Shown: positions 35,489-45,627, counted from the first letter of the stretch. The stretch is DNA of 64,000 nucleotides from Sphingobacterium kitahiroshimense (GCF_025961315.1 NZ_JAOQNK010000001.1:2356001-2420000); one strand, 5' to 3'. Numbers and translations are program-made. Notes: generated by a model from the letters alone, not told the origin.

Positions 35489-37021
35489 TTATTTCACTCC
35501 CCCCATTAATTTCTTCACCAATGGTGATAAAGCAATTAAAACCACCCCGGCTATTAAAGAATAAACACCCAGTTGCTTATAACTATCCGTATAAGTGATT
35601 AATTTATCCGCCAAAGAATCACCTTCTCGAGCTTCAGCCATACTAGCTCCTATTAAACCCGCTACATATTGACCATAAGCACTTGCTAAAAACCACATCC
35701 CCATCATAATGCCCTGCAGCTTCCCTGGCGACAGTTTAGTCATAATAGACAAACCAATAGGCGATAAACATAATTCACCAACAGTGATCACTAAAAGCGC
35801 TAAAGTAAAGATATCTAAAGATGCGATTCCATCCTGCGCAAAAAATTTAGTTCCAAATAATACGTAATAACCTAAACCTAGAAAAATAAATCCTAAACCA
35901 AATTTAATAATGGTATTCGGTTCCATCTTTCTTTTTGACAGCCAAATCCATAATAGTCCAAAAATTGGAGCCAAAATAATAATGAAAAATGCTCCTCCCG
36001 AATTATTAACGCCATTAGGATCTAAATGAAATAATCCACCTAACATGGAGTCATTCAAATTCTTCGCTGCAAAAATGCTCAATGAACCACCACTCTGTTC
36101 GTAAATTCCCCAAAAAATGATAGAAAATAAAATAAAGACCAAAGCAGCAATCAATTTATTTCTTTCGACCTTATTCAGTTTTGTCATTTCATAGAACAAG
36201 TATATCAATGTCAATGGACCGATTAGGTACATAAAAATATCCGTATACTCCGTTTTAGAAACCATCACCTGCACTAACGGTATTAATAATAAAGTCGCTA
36301 GATAAACAGCATATTCTGCCCACTTAGGTAATGCCTTAACTTTAACAATAGCATCTGGATGTCCTGGCTTTAAACCGATAGGTCCTAAGTGAAACTTGGT
36401 AAAATGAAAATTAATGAGACTGATCAGCATACCGATAGCAGCTAGACCAAAAGCAACATTCCACCGATGTGCTTCATCAATTACTGAAGCTAGCATATAC
36501 CCCTTTCCAATTGCAACACAAATGTACCCACCTAGGAATGCACCTAAGTTAATCCCAGCATAGAATAATGAAAATCCCGCATCTCTTCGATTATCATCCG
36601 AGCGATATAATTCACCCACCATTGTTGAAATATTTGGCTTAAAAAAACCCGTCCCGATAATGATAAATGCTAATCCGAAGAAGAAAAATTGATGTGGATC
36701 TGTTGCTAATAATGCACTACCTACAATCATCAAAGTACCACCCCAAAAAAGGGATTTTCTAAATCCTAATATTTTATCAGCAAATAAACCACCGATAAAA
36801 GTAAAAGCATATACAAAAGCCTGAGTCGCTCCGTATTGCAAATTTGCTTCCTTTTCTGCAAAATTAAGCTGCGTGATCATAAAGAAAACCAGCATACCCC
36901 GCATACCGTAAAAGCAAAAGCGTTCCCACATTTCCGAGAAAAATAAACTCCAAATCTGCTTTGGATATTTTCCTTCAAAATGTTGAACCTGTTCTAATGT
37001 TTGTTGTCCTTGTTTTGACAT
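35489..37021 (-). CDS. POT-family proton-dependent oligopeptide transporter, copy 1 of 4
   Basis: A 510-residue inner-membrane MFS symporter importing di/tripeptides with protons. The first helix carries the POT signature ExxER as EMWERFCFYGMR (Glu-Met-Trp-Glu-Arg), and the central PTR2 signature FYAGINLGAFLGGYI follows. It has about 14 hydrophobic segments. It is the last and shortest member of a four-gene tandem array and differs most from the other three (Cys in ERFCFY; GALVF instead of MAVVF in the second half). A hairpin separates it from copy 2, so it may have its own promoter. Confidence 0.88.
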   Translation of the reverse strand: MSKQGQQTLEQVQHFEGKYPKQIWSLFFSEMWERFCFYGMRGMLVFFMITQLNFAEKEANLQYGATQAFVYAFTFIGGLFADKILGFRKSLFWGGTLMIVGSALLATDPHQFFFFGLAFIIIGTGFFKPNISTMVGELYRSDDNRRDAGFSLFYAGINLGAFLGGYICVAIGKGYMLASVIDEAHRWNVAFGLAAIGMLISLINFHFTKFHLGPIGLKPGHPDAIVKVKALPKWAEYAVYLATLLLIPLVQVMVSKTEYTDIFMYLIGPLTLIYLFYEMTKLNKVERNKLIAALVFILFSIIFWGIYEQSGGSLSIFAAKNLNDSMLGGLFHLDPNGVNNSGGAFFIIILAPIFGLLWIWLSKRKMEPNTIIKFGLGFIFLGLGYYVLFGTKFFAQDGIASLDIFTLALLVITVGELCLSPIGLSIMTKLSPGKLQGIMMGMWFLASAYGQYVAGLIGASMAEAREGDSLADKLITYTDSYKQLGVYSLIAGVVLIALSPLVKKLMGGVK

Positions 37022-37033
37022 TTCGATTATTAT

Positions 37034-37066
37034 TAAAAAGAGCTTCCTTTTTAGGAAGCTCTATCA
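37034..37066 (-). terminator. Terminator between POT copies 2 and 1
   Basis: A 10-bp perfect stem (37039-37048 with 37053-37062) within the 52-bp gap, with T-rich exit on the minus strand. Confidence 0.65.
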
Positions 37067-37073
37067 GATTTCA

Positions 37074-38840
37074 TTATTTAACGCCGTGCATCAATTTTTT
37101 AATAATAGGATTAAATACCATTACTAACAAACCTGCTGCTGCTGGAATAGCAGTAAACAAAAAGAAGAAGTGACTTAAGGAGTATTCCTGCTGAATAGTC
37201 TCAACTTGTCCACCTAATACGGCGGCAACTTTTTGCGCAATCGCAATAGCTAAATACCAGATACCAAACATAAAAGCCAGCATACGGCCTGGTACAAGTT
37301 TCGAAACATAAGAAAGACCTACCGGAGAGATAAATAACTCACCCAAAGTGTGGAATAAATAAGTAAGAATTAGAAAAATCATGGAAATTTTAACACCCTC
37401 ACCAATTCCCCATGAGCCTAAACCAATGACCAAAAATCCAATCGCTACTAAAATTAAACCGTAACCATATTTCATCGCGGCAGAAGGATTATACTTAGAC
37501 TCCCATAGTTTAGAAACCGTTGAAGCTAAAGCAATAATAAAAAAGGAATTTAATGTTGAGAACCAAGAAACAGTAATCTCCGAAGCTTCTTTAGAAAACT
37601 CATTTTTCAACATCCAGATTGCTGCACCCCAAATAAGTACAAAACAAATAATCAAAATGATATTAGATAAAGCAATTTTATTCCATGTCGCTTTTGCTAA
37701 CTTGATTAATACCCAAGATATAAGTCCCAAAGGAACAATCGTTAATAACGCATTTACAATATTAAAAGTAGTCAAAGCAGCACCAGTTAAACTTCTATCG
37801 ATATAATCCCGAGCAACTATAACCAATGAAGTAGCTCCCTGCTCAAAACTCATAAAGAAGAATATTAAAAAGAATGCTAGAAATACCACAGCTATCATTC
37901 TATCCCTTACAACTTTATCATATCGTCCTATACGAGATGCAATTAAATAGATGAAAAGAACTAAAGCAATAAAGATCATCAGGTATTGACCTCTCAGGAA
38001 TGGTAAGTCCAATGCACTAAACATATCTATAATACCATTTTTAGACAATGGATCATTAAAAGCATATAAAAATCCTATGATCGAGATAATAGCTATTAAG
38101 ATGTAATCAAGAGAAGTAAAAGGATTTCTTTTGTCAGCATCTTCTAACAATTTATCTTCAGCACTTAAGTCTTTCGCTTTACCTAATATCCCTAGATTAC
38201 CCATTAAAGGTTTAGCAAACACAAATTGTAATGTCCCTAAAAGCATAAAAATTCCGGCTAAACCAAATCCCCAGTGCCATCCTTGTGTTTCAGCAATATA
38301 ACCACAAAGCATCATACCAAAAAATGCCCCTGCATTGACCCCCATATAAAAGATCGTGTAAGCGCCATCTTTCTTTTCAGGTAGATCTTTATACATTTCA
38401 CCTAATATAGATGGCATATTAGGCTTAAAGAAACCTGTACCGATCACTAAACATGCTAAACCAATAAAAAACATCATCTGTGTATCAAATGCCATTGAAG
38501 CATGACCGATTGTCATGATGATAGATCCAATAATTACAGCTTTACGTGATCCAATATATTTGTCGGCAATAATACCACCCAAAATTGGAGTTAAATACAG
38601 CATCATCGCATATGTACCGTATAATGCTCCGGCTTGTTCTGCACTCCATGCCCAGCCTCCTTTTAGAACTGCAGCAGTCAAAAACTGGATCAACAATACC
38701 CGCATACCGTAGAACGAAAATCGTTCCCACATTTCGGTAAAGAATAGGACAAATAATCCCGATCGTTGTCCTAAAACATTTGATTTATAAAAATCAGAAG
38801 TCGTCCCTCCTGAAAATGAAGCCTTAGATGCTTGACTCAT
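37074..38840 (-). CDS. POT-family proton-dependent oligopeptide transporter, copy 2 of 4
   Basis: A 588-residue POT transporter with FTEMWERFSFYGMR in helix 1 and FYMGVNAGAFFGMMLCGYI as the PTR2 signature. It is the longest of the four because of extra residues between the N- and C-terminal six-helix bundles (around 225-330), which include two additional hydrophobic stretches. The intervening cytosolic segment is rich in Lys, Asp and Glu. It is convergent with nothing, followed downstream by copy 1 and preceded by copy 3 with terminators in between. Confidence 0.88.
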   Translation of the reverse strand: MSQASKASFSGGTTSDFYKSNVLGQRSGLFVLFFTEMWERFSFYGMRVLLIQFLTAAVLKGGWAWSAEQAGALYGTYAMMLYLTPILGGIIADKYIGSRKAVIIGSIIMTIGHASMAFDTQMMFFIGLACLVIGTGFFKPNMPSILGEMYKDLPEKKDGAYTIFYMGVNAGAFFGMMLCGYIAETQGWHWGFGLAGIFMLLGTLQFVFAKPLMGNLGILGKAKDLSAEDKLLEDADKRNPFTSLDYILIAIISIIGFLYAFNDPLSKNGIIDMFSALDLPFLRGQYLMIFIALVLFIYLIASRIGRYDKVVRDRMIAVVFLAFFLIFFFMSFEQGATSLVIVARDYIDRSLTGAALTTFNIVNALLTIVPLGLISWVLIKLAKATWNKIALSNIILIICFVLIWGAAIWMLKNEFSKEASEITVSWFSTLNSFFIIALASTVSKLWESKYNPSAAMKYGYGLILVAIGFLVIGLGSWGIGEGVKISMIFLILTYLFHTLGELFISPVGLSYVSKLVPGRMLAFMFGIWYLAIAIAQKVAAVLGGQVETIQQEYSLSHFFFLFTAIPAAAGLLVMVFNPIIKKLMHGVK

Positions 38841-38965
38841 ATCAATAATTTAAATCTATTTATGCGTATTAAAAAAATGTATTAACAGTCTACAAAGAAA
38901 CAAAAAACAATCGCATTTTTTACTGAATAATTGTATTATCTCTATTATAAGGCATCATTTAAAAA

Positions 38966-39001
38966 CAAAAAGAGACGTCTCTACCGAAACGCCTCTTCTA
39001 A
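38966..39001 (-). terminator. Terminator between POT copies 3 and 2
   Basis: An 8-bp stem with one G-T pair and a 10-nt loop, then T-rich sequence, on the minus strand downstream of copy 3. Confidence 0.55.
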
Positions 39002-39022
39002 ATATTATATAATGAGCACAGA

Positions 39023-40615
39023 TTAATTGATACCGTGCATCATTTTCTTTAACACTGGGTTTAGAATTAATAAAATTAAAGCTGTAGCTGCTGGAACAAT
39101 GGCAAAAATCATAAAGAAGTATGACATAGAATGTTCAGCAGTAATTTTATCAATATATGATCCTAAGTAACCACCTATAAAATTAGCGATTGCAGATGCA
39201 CAGAACCAAAATCCAAACAATAGACCTAATAATTTCTTAGGAGATAACTTACTTACATAAGATAGACCAACTGGCGATAAGCATAATTCTCCTGTAGAGT
39301 GAAAGAAATAAGCAATAATCAACCAGATCATACTCACAGTTGCAGTCTTAGCTCCTTGAGGTATTTCACTTGCGCCGTAAGCTAAAGCGGCAAAACCGAC
39401 ACCTACCAAAGCAAGTCCTAAAGCAAATTTCACTGGACCTGATGGATTCCAGACCTTTTCCCAAAACTTACTAAATGAATTTGCTAATGAAATGATAAAA
39501 AAAGCATTTAAGATTTGGAACCATGAAGCAGCTACTTCTGTTTCTGTAGCGCCAAATTCTCTAAAAACTTTCCATAAACCTAAACACCAGATAACTGCAA
39601 ATGAAATTCCTGTAAATATAATAGTTAATGGGTATTGCTTATAGATACGTTTTGCTAATGCAAACAAGACAACACTAACAATAACCATTGGTGCAATGGT
39701 TAAAATGGTATCTATCCATTTAAAAGTAGTAGCTGTGTTTCCCGAAAGAACACGTTGTGTATAATCTTTAGCAAAAATAGACATTGATCCTCCTGCCTGC
39801 TCAAATGCTAAGAAGAAAACGATACTTGCAATCATTAATACCGCAATCACAATCAAACGGTCCCTTACCACATTTGGAGGAATCACTTCCTCAGGTTCTT
39901 CTTCGTGATTTTTTATCTTTTCATCATGAAAAGCTTTGGTAGCTTTTGGAGACTCACCAATGACACCAAAAATCTTCTGGGCAAAGTAGAATTGCAACAT
40001 TCCAAAAAACATAAAAACACCAGCTAAACCAAATCCGTAGTGCCAGCCAACCTTCTCTCCAATATAACCACAAAGTAACATACCAAGAAAAGATCCCGCA
40101 TTAATACCCATATAGAATATCGTGTATCCCGCATCTTTCTTAGCACTAGCATCTGGATAAAGATTTCCAACCATGGAGGAAATATTTGGTTTGAACATAC
40201 CATTACCAAGAATCATTAAACCAAGGCCAACGTAAAAGAAATTTTGGTTTATCCCTTCAAAAGCCATAGATAAATGGCCCATGGTCATAATCAATGCACC
40301 AATTAAAATTGCTTTTTTAAATCCAGTCAACTTATCAGCTATCATTCCACCAATTAATGGTGTCAAATAAACCAAACCAGTATAAAGTCCATAAAGCTTC
40401 ATGGCTTCCTCATTACTCCATCCCCATCCTTCATCAGCAAGAGAACTGATTAAGAATAATGTCAGTAAAGCACGCATGCCATAATAACTAAAACGTTCCC
40501 ACATTTCGGTAAAAAATAGGACAAATAATCCCGCAGGATGTCCAATTACCATCTTATCGTCCACACCTTGTTTTTTCAAATGGATAACAAGAGCTTCATC
40601 TCTTTCTTGATACAT
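39023..40615 (-). CDS. POT-family proton-dependent oligopeptide transporter, copy 3 of 4
   Basis: A 530-residue POT transporter with FTEMWERFSYYGMR and FYMGINAGSFLGMLLCGYIG. It is closely related to copy 4 (40677-42260): both begin with a conserved Lys-Lys-Gln or His-Leu-Gln-x-Glu cytosolic N terminus, share FAKDYTQRVL or FAKNYTQRVL in the middle, and end KKMMHGI. It is 61 bp downstream of copy 4 with no terminator between, so the two form an operon. Duplication of one from the other is likely. Confidence 0.9.
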   Translation of the reverse strand: MYQERDEALVIHLKKQGVDDKMVIGHPAGLFVLFFTEMWERFSYYGMRALLTLFLISSLADEGWGWSNEEAMKLYGLYTGLVYLTPLIGGMIADKLTGFKKAILIGALIMTMGHLSMAFEGINQNFFYVGLGLMILGNGMFKPNISSMVGNLYPDASAKKDAGYTIFYMGINAGSFLGMLLCGYIGEKVGWHYGFGLAGVFMFFGMLQFYFAQKIFGVIGESPKATKAFHDEKIKNHEEEPEEVIPPNVVRDRLIVIAVLMIASIVFFLAFEQAGGSMSIFAKDYTQRVLSGNTATTFKWIDTILTIAPMVIVSVVLFALAKRIYKQYPLTIIFTGISFAVIWCLGLWKVFREFGATETEVAASWFQILNAFFIISLANSFSKFWEKVWNPSGPVKFALGLALVGVGFAALAYGASEIPQGAKTATVSMIWLIIAYFFHSTGELCLSPVGLSYVSKLSPKKLLGLLFGFWFCASAIANFIGGYLGSYIDKITAEHSMSYFFMIFAIVPAATALILLILNPVLKKMMHGIN

Positions 40616-40676
40616 ATAATATATTAATAGGGTTATCTAAGTTTAAAATTTTAGCAAATTAACAAAAAGTTATGGA

Positions 40677-42260
40677 TTAATGAATACCGTGCATCATTTT
40701 CTTAATCCCCGAACTACACAAAACCAATATTAAGGCAAATATAAAAGAAACAACGGTAAACATACCAAAGAAATAAGACATAGAGTGTGTTGCCGTAATA
40801 TCATCTATGTAAGAACCTATAAAACCTCCTATAAAATTGGCAATCGCATTTCCGCAATACCAGATACCAAATAGAAGACCAATGACTTTCTGAGGCGATA
40901 ATTTACTTACATAAGAAAGACCAACTGGTGATAAACAGAGCTCTCCAACTGTCTGAAGAAAATAAGCCAATACCAACCAGATCATACTCACTGAAGCTGT
41001 TTTAGCCCCTTGAGGGATAGCTAAACTGCCATAGGCCAACGCTGCAAAACTTAAACCAACAATTGCTAAACCTAAAGCAAGCTTTATAGGCCCCGAAGGA
41101 TTCCAAACTCTTTCCCAGATACGACTAAAAGAGGTCGCTAAAGTAATGATAAAAAACGAGTTTAGCATTGGAAACCAAGAGACAGTAACTTCAGAACTCA
41201 ACGAATTGAATTCCCTAAATAATTTCCAACCGCAAAGTATCCAGATAATTAAAAATGAAAGTGCCGAACATATGACAATAAGTGGATACTTGGACCAGAT
41301 CTTTTTTGCTAAAGCAAATAAAACGGCGGAAACGACGAGTATTGGAAATACCGTCAAAGCCGCATCGACCCATTTAAAAATAATCGCAGTATTTCCCTCG
41401 AGAACACGTTGAGTGTAATTCTTTGCAAAAATTGTCATTGATCCTCCAGCTTGCTCGAAAGCTAAATGAAAAATAATACTCGCAAACATAAAAATACCGA
41501 TAACAATTAATCGGTCACGGGTTACATGTGCAGGTGTTTTTAACTCATTAGGATCATCTATTTCTTTTACCTGATCAACTTGTTGCAATTGGGGCGAATC
41601 GCCTATAATTCCAAATATCTTTTGAGCAAAATAAAATTGCAACATACCCAAGAACATGAAAACACCTGCTAAGCCAAAACCAAAGTGCCAACCAACTTTC
41701 TCCCCGATATAACCGCATAACATCATACCCAAAAATGCACCACCGTTGATACCCATATAAAAAATAGTGTAACCGGCATCTTTCTTACTACTAGAATCGG
41801 GATATAATTTTCCAACCATCGAAGCAATATTGGGTTTAAACATTCCATTACCTAAAATCATAAGTACTAATCCTAGAAAGAAAAAATTAGAATTTATTCC
41901 TTCCAACGCCATGGAAGCGTGACCTATGGTCATCGTTAAGGCACCAATTAAAATTGCATTTTTATATCCAAGCAGGCGATCAGCAATTACTCCTCCGATG
42001 AGCGGAGTTAAAAACACAAAACCAGTATAAAGACCATACAGCTTCATCGCTTCAGCATTCGTCCATCCCCATCCCCCACTTGAAATTTCACTAATTAAGA
42101 AAATTGTCAGCAAAGCGCGCATACCGTAATAACTGAAACGTTCCCACATTTCAGTAAAAAATAAAACAAATAAACCCGCTGGATGACCTTTTACTAAAAT
42201 GTTTTCTACTTGCAGCTGATGCAAATGCTTGGCAAGAGCATCATCTTTTACCTGATTCAT
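40677..42260 (-). CDS. POT-family proton-dependent oligopeptide transporter, copy 4 of 4
   Basis: A 527-residue POT transporter with FTEMWERFSYYGMR and FYMGINGGAFLGMMLCGYIG. First gene of the array in transcription order. It has the same helix organisation as copy 3 and about 14 hydrophobic segments. The functional motif residues in helix 1 (Glu, Glu, Arg) are intact, so it should be active. The gene has a 345-bp upstream gap with no clear -7 box. The near identity in domain order suggests paralogues with different peptide preference or expression, which is inference. Confidence 0.9.
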   Translation of the reverse strand: MNQVKDDALAKHLHQLQVENILVKGHPAGLFVLFFTEMWERFSYYGMRALLTIFLISEISSGGWGWTNAEAMKLYGLYTGFVFLTPLIGGVIADRLLGYKNAILIGALTMTIGHASMALEGINSNFFFLGLVLMILGNGMFKPNIASMVGKLYPDSSSKKDAGYTIFYMGINGGAFLGMMLCGYIGEKVGWHFGFGLAGVFMFLGMLQFYFAQKIFGIIGDSPQLQQVDQVKEIDDPNELKTPAHVTRDRLIVIGIFMFASIIFHLAFEQAGGSMTIFAKNYTQRVLEGNTAIIFKWVDAALTVFPILVVSAVLFALAKKIWSKYPLIVICSALSFLIIWILCGWKLFREFNSLSSEVTVSWFPMLNSFFIITLATSFSRIWERVWNPSGPIKLALGLAIVGLSFAALAYGSLAIPQGAKTASVSMIWLVLAYFLQTVGELCLSPVGLSYVSKLSPQKVIGLLFGIWYCGNAIANFIGGFIGSYIDDITATHSMSYFFGMFTVVSFIFALILVLCSSGIKKMMHGIH

Positions 42261-42605
42261 ATTTTTGGTTTGTTTTAATATTTGTTTTTCTTTAAATAAG
42301 GAGTTGCAAAATACTAATTTAATTCAGTTGCCGTATGAACAATCGAATTTTTCATAAAACTGTTTTTGCCTTATCTTAAGCATTTAAAAGTCATACTTCA
42401 ACACGCTAGCGACATGAGACAGGTACTAAATGGTCTTAAAGTAATACAATGACACGCAGTTTCTTCACAGCTTAGAAAAATAATCAATCCCACAGATAAG
42501 TCTAATAGAGATTTAAATTCAACAAAAAAAACCCTTTATTTATGCAAATGCATAAATAAAGGGTTTCAGCTATCTAAAAGTTTTGTACGCTATTATACTT
42601 AACTA
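42261..42605. other. Intergenic stretch before the POT array
   Basis: 345 bp that hold the POT array's upstream region and the terminator of the epimerase-like gene. I see no ORF of coding character and no tRNA. Confidence 0.5.
42526..42568 (-). terminator. Terminator after the epimerase-like gene
   Basis: An 18-bp stem (42529-42546 with 42549-42566) and a nearly absent loop, with A-run upstream, T-run on the minus-strand exit side. Confidence 0.85.
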
Positions 42606-43493
42606 TTAAATTGTTGGACGTAAACGCTCCAATAATTTTTTTGAAGCAAAAATACCTGCTTCTTCACTGATATTGCTTCCTTCGTATTCGATACCGATAT
42701 AACCTTTAAATTTAGCATCTTTTACTATTTTAAGCATGCGTGCGTAATCAATTTGAGTTTCATTACCATTTGCATCAAAATCATGTGTTTTAGCACTCAC
42801 TCCTTTGGCATACGGCATTAGATCCTGAACACCTTGATAACGATCATACTCATAAAAATTACCCAAATCAGGTAAACTTCCACAATTCTTTTTACCTACA
42901 GTTTTTAAAGTATCTGCTAACCAATCGCCATGTGATGAAATACCACCATGATTTTCAACGATAACACTTATTTTCGATTTTTTACCATAATCAGCCAAAG
43001 TAGATAAACTTTCTACTACAGCTTTTTTAACTTCTTCTGGAGTACCTTTACCAGCGGCATTTACTCGTACTGCGTGACATCCCAAAAAGTTTGCCGCATC
43101 AATCCATTTATAGTGATTTTCAACAGCTTGTTTACGTTTAGTAGCATCTTCATCACCTAAATTACCCTCGCCATCGATCATAATTAAAACGTTACGAACA
43201 CCATTGTCTTTAGCGCGATTATTAAGATCTTTCAAATACGTCATATCTTGTGCTTTATCCTTAAAAAAAGCATTCACGTATTCAACTCCATAAATTCCGA
43301 ATTTTTTTGCCGCTAATTCAGGAAAATCGATATTTTTAAGATCTCCCTTAAATAATGTTTTGTGCAATGACCACTCAGCTAATGAAATATCGAACCAGTT
43401 TTTAGGTGCTGCCAGCAAATCTAAGCTCGGCATTAAGGCTACTCCGGCAGCCGTTAAACCCAAATTTTTGAGAAAATCTCTTCTTGAATTCAT
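42606..43493 (-). CDS. Tat-exported sugar phosphate isomerase/epimerase-like TIM-barrel protein
   Basis: A 295-residue protein with a twin-arginine signal: NSRRDFLKNLGL followed by a hydrophobic AAGVALMP stretch. The mature part is a xylose-isomerase-like TIM barrel (AP endonuclease family 2) with EYVNAF, VENHGGISSHG and YIGIEYEGS, the Glu/His/Asp residues that bind metal in this fold. Substrate unknown; sugar or inositol derivatives are usual for the family. It is last in a three-gene operon with a LutA-like protein and a UMF1 transporter (31-bp and 24-bp gaps). Export by Tat is consistent with a cofactor or metal loaded in the cytosol. Confidence 0.75.
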   Translation of the reverse strand: MNSRRDFLKNLGLTAAGVALMPSLDLLAAPKNWFDISLAEWSLHKTLFKGDLKNIDFPELAAKKFGIYGVEYVNAFFKDKAQDMTYLKDLNNRAKDNGVRNVLIMIDGEGNLGDEDATKRKQAVENHYKWIDAANFLGCHAVRVNAAGKGTPEEVKKAVVESLSTLADYGKKSKISVIVENHGGISSHGDWLADTLKTVGKKNCGSLPDLGNFYEYDRYQGVQDLMPYAKGVSAKTHDFDANGNETQIDYARMLKIVKDAKFKGYIGIEYEGSNISEEAGIFASKKLLERLRPTI

Positions 43494-43524
43494 AATTATA
43501 GTATTTAGTTTAAGTTCTTTATTT

Positions 43525-44253
43525 TTAAATATTACCCCAACCAGCTGTTAAAACATCAACCAGGTGAATAGTTTTTATTGGCAATCGATATTGATCGATA
43601 TATGCTTGTAACTGAAGTAAGCATGAGGCATCTGTCGAAATAATGTAATCAGCATGCATATCCATGGCATTTTTTACTTTTTGCTCTGCCATAGCAGAAG
43701 AGATTCCTTCAAATTTTACTGAAAATGTCCCACCAAAACCACAGCAAACTTCACTATCCTTTACTTCCACCATTTCTAGACCAAGGACTTTACTTAATAA
43801 ATGCCGCGGTTCATCTTTGATTTTACACTCTCGTAATGCTGAACATGCATCATGATAAACAGCAATCCCCTCTAACTCAGCACCAAAATAATCCTTCTTA
43901 ACGACATTTACTAAAAAATCAGAAATTTCAAATATATTTTTCTGTATCGAACGACAGTGTGACTGCTCAATAGAGCCCGTGAATAAATCATTGTAACTAT
44001 GCTTCACCATTCCGGTACATGATGCAGATGGCGAAACTATATAATGATCTGCACTAAAATCTTTTAAAAATTTTTGCCCAACAACTGTTGCCTCATCCCA
44101 AAAACCGGCATTATAAGCAGGTTGACCACAACATGTTTGTTCTGCGTTATAAGTAACTTCACATCCTGCTTTCTCTAACAGTCGAATAGTATTAAAAGCC
44201 GTTTCCGGATACAACTGATCTATAAAGCAAGGAACAAAAAGTTCAACTTTCAT
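43525..44253 (-). CDS. LutA/YkgE-like (Fe-S)-binding protein with two CCG domains
   Basis: A 242-residue protein with two cysteine-rich CCG motifs: TCCGQPAYNAGFWDE (about 40-54) and EVCCGFGGTFSVKFE (about 190). It matches LutA, one subunit of the LutABC L-lactate oxidising complex, and glycolate oxidase GlpC-like subunits. LutB and LutC are absent next to it, so this is an orphan subunit. It lies between a UMF1 transporter and a Tat-exported TIM-barrel protein in one operon. The partner flavoprotein, if any, is elsewhere or has been replaced. Function in lactate use is therefore uncertain. Confidence 0.78.
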   Translation of the reverse strand: MKVELFVPCFIDQLYPETAFNTIRLLEKAGCEVTYNAEQTCCGQPAYNAGFWDEATVVGQKFLKDFSADHYIVSPSASCTGMVKHSYNDLFTGSIEQSHCRSIQKNIFEISDFLVNVVKKDYFGAELEGIAVYHDACSALRECKIKDEPRHLLSKVLGLEMVEVKDSEVCCGFGGTFSVKFEGISSAMAEQKVKNAMDMHADYIISTDASCLLQLQAYIDQYRLPIKTIHLVDVLTAGWGNI

Positions 44254-44277
44254 ATGTTAATATTCTAAAATTTAAAT

Positions 44278-45576
44278 TTAGGATTTATTGAACCGCAACA
44301 GACGAGCGAGCAGTAACAATCCAATTACAAAAAATAAAGATAAGGATAATGCCGAATATCTAATATTATGTGTCATTTGTTCAATCAGCGCAAACGAAAA
44401 CAAACCCACCACAATTGCTAATTTCTCTGTAACATCATAAAAAGAGAAAAAAGCCGTTGTATCCTGTATACCTTCAGGAACTAATTTAGAGAATGTCGAT
44501 CTTGAAAGCGATTGAATTCCTCCCATTACCAGTCCAACCAAAGCTGCCAATATATAAAATTGAATTTCGGTTGTTAAAAAATAAGCAGAAATGCAGATAC
44601 TGATCCAAATAACCACAACTAACATCAACACTCGAACATTTCCAATACGAGCTGAAATAGCCGACATAATAAATGCACCTGCAATTGCAACAAGTTGAAT
44701 CAATAAAATAGTACCAATTAATTTAGTCGCGCCCAAATGCAATACCTTCTCTCCAAATGCCGATGCGACAATCATTAATGTCTGTACCCCTATACTGTAA
44801 AAGAAAAATGCGGGAAGAAATTTTTTGATCTCCTCTATCTGCTGAATATGCCCCCAAACTGAAGAAATTTCTGCTTTTACCTTGTTAATTAATGACGAAC
44901 CCTCACCTTTTCGGGTAGCCGGAATGTTAGGAAGATATTTGAAAGGAATAAGAGAAAATCCCAACCACCAAATTCCAACCATTAAAAAGGAAACCCTTGC
45001 CGGTAAAGAAGGATCAGTAATACCAAACCAATCAGGTTTCAATACAATGATAAAACATAAAATCTGTAAGGTAACACAGCCCACATAACCATAGGAAAAA
45101 CCTTGTGCACTCACCTTATCTTGCTGTTCCACAGAAGCGATAAGAGGAAGATAAGAATTGTTAAATAGAACACCGCCTATATACCCCATCGCGGCAATCA
45201 CAAAACAGATAATACCAACTTCCAAAGTTTCCAGCTTAAAGAAAAAGAGTCCCATACATGCGACTGCTCCAGCAGTAGTAAAAAACTTCATAATTTGTTT
45301 CTTCTTGCCATTTGCATCTGCGTACGAAGAAATAAAAGGTAAAGTCAATGCCATGACCAAATAAGCAAATGCTAAAGCAAAATTTGATAATGCCGTATTA
45401 ACAAATTCAAACCCAAAGAACTTAACCACATCACCATGTTCTTTTGTATTGGTGATTGTTGTATAGTAAACAGGAAAAATCGTTGATGTAATAACCAGAT
45501 TGTAGGCCGAATTAGCCCAATCAAACATGGCCCAAGAACGAATTAATTTTTTATTATCTTTTTTAATAACAGACAT
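44278..45576 (-). CDS. UMF1-family MFS transporter (Atg22-like)
   Basis: A 432-residue inner-membrane transporter. The N terminus SWAMFDWANSAYNLVITSTIFP is diagnostic of the UMF1 family, related to yeast vacuolar effluxer Atg22, and the rest shows about 12 helices with SLSRSTFSKLVP before helix 10. The transported substrate is unknown; amino acids or small organic acids are plausible. It is the first gene of the three-gene operon with the LutA-like and TIM-barrel genes, which suggests the three handle one substrate. Confidence 0.82.
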   Translation of the reverse strand: MSVIKKDNKKLIRSWAMFDWANSAYNLVITSTIFPVYYTTITNTKEHGDVVKFFGFEFVNTALSNFALAFAYLVMALTLPFISSYADANGKKKQIMKFFTTAGAVACMGLFFFKLETLEVGIICFVIAAMGYIGGVLFNNSYLPLIASVEQQDKVSAQGFSYGYVGCVTLQILCFIIVLKPDWFGITDPSLPARVSFLMVGIWWLGFSLIPFKYLPNIPATRKGEGSSLINKVKAEISSVWGHIQQIEEIKKFLPAFFFYSIGVQTLMIVASAFGEKVLHLGATKLIGTILLIQLVAIAGAFIMSAISARIGNVRVLMLVVVIWISICISAYFLTTEIQFYILAALVGLVMGGIQSLSRSTFSKLVPEGIQDTTAFFSFYDVTEKLAIVVGLFSFALIEQMTHNIRYSALSLSLFFVIGLLLLARLLRFNKS

Positions 45577-45627
45577 ACTGAAGGTTTAGTCGATAAAAAT
45601 AATAATTAAGCAGTATAAACTGAAATA

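Noticed and set aside
35489..42260. Interpretation of the POT array as a transposon or recent horizontal island
   Set aside because: All four genes share base composition with their neighbours, with no flanking repeats or integrase; duplication is the simpler explanation.
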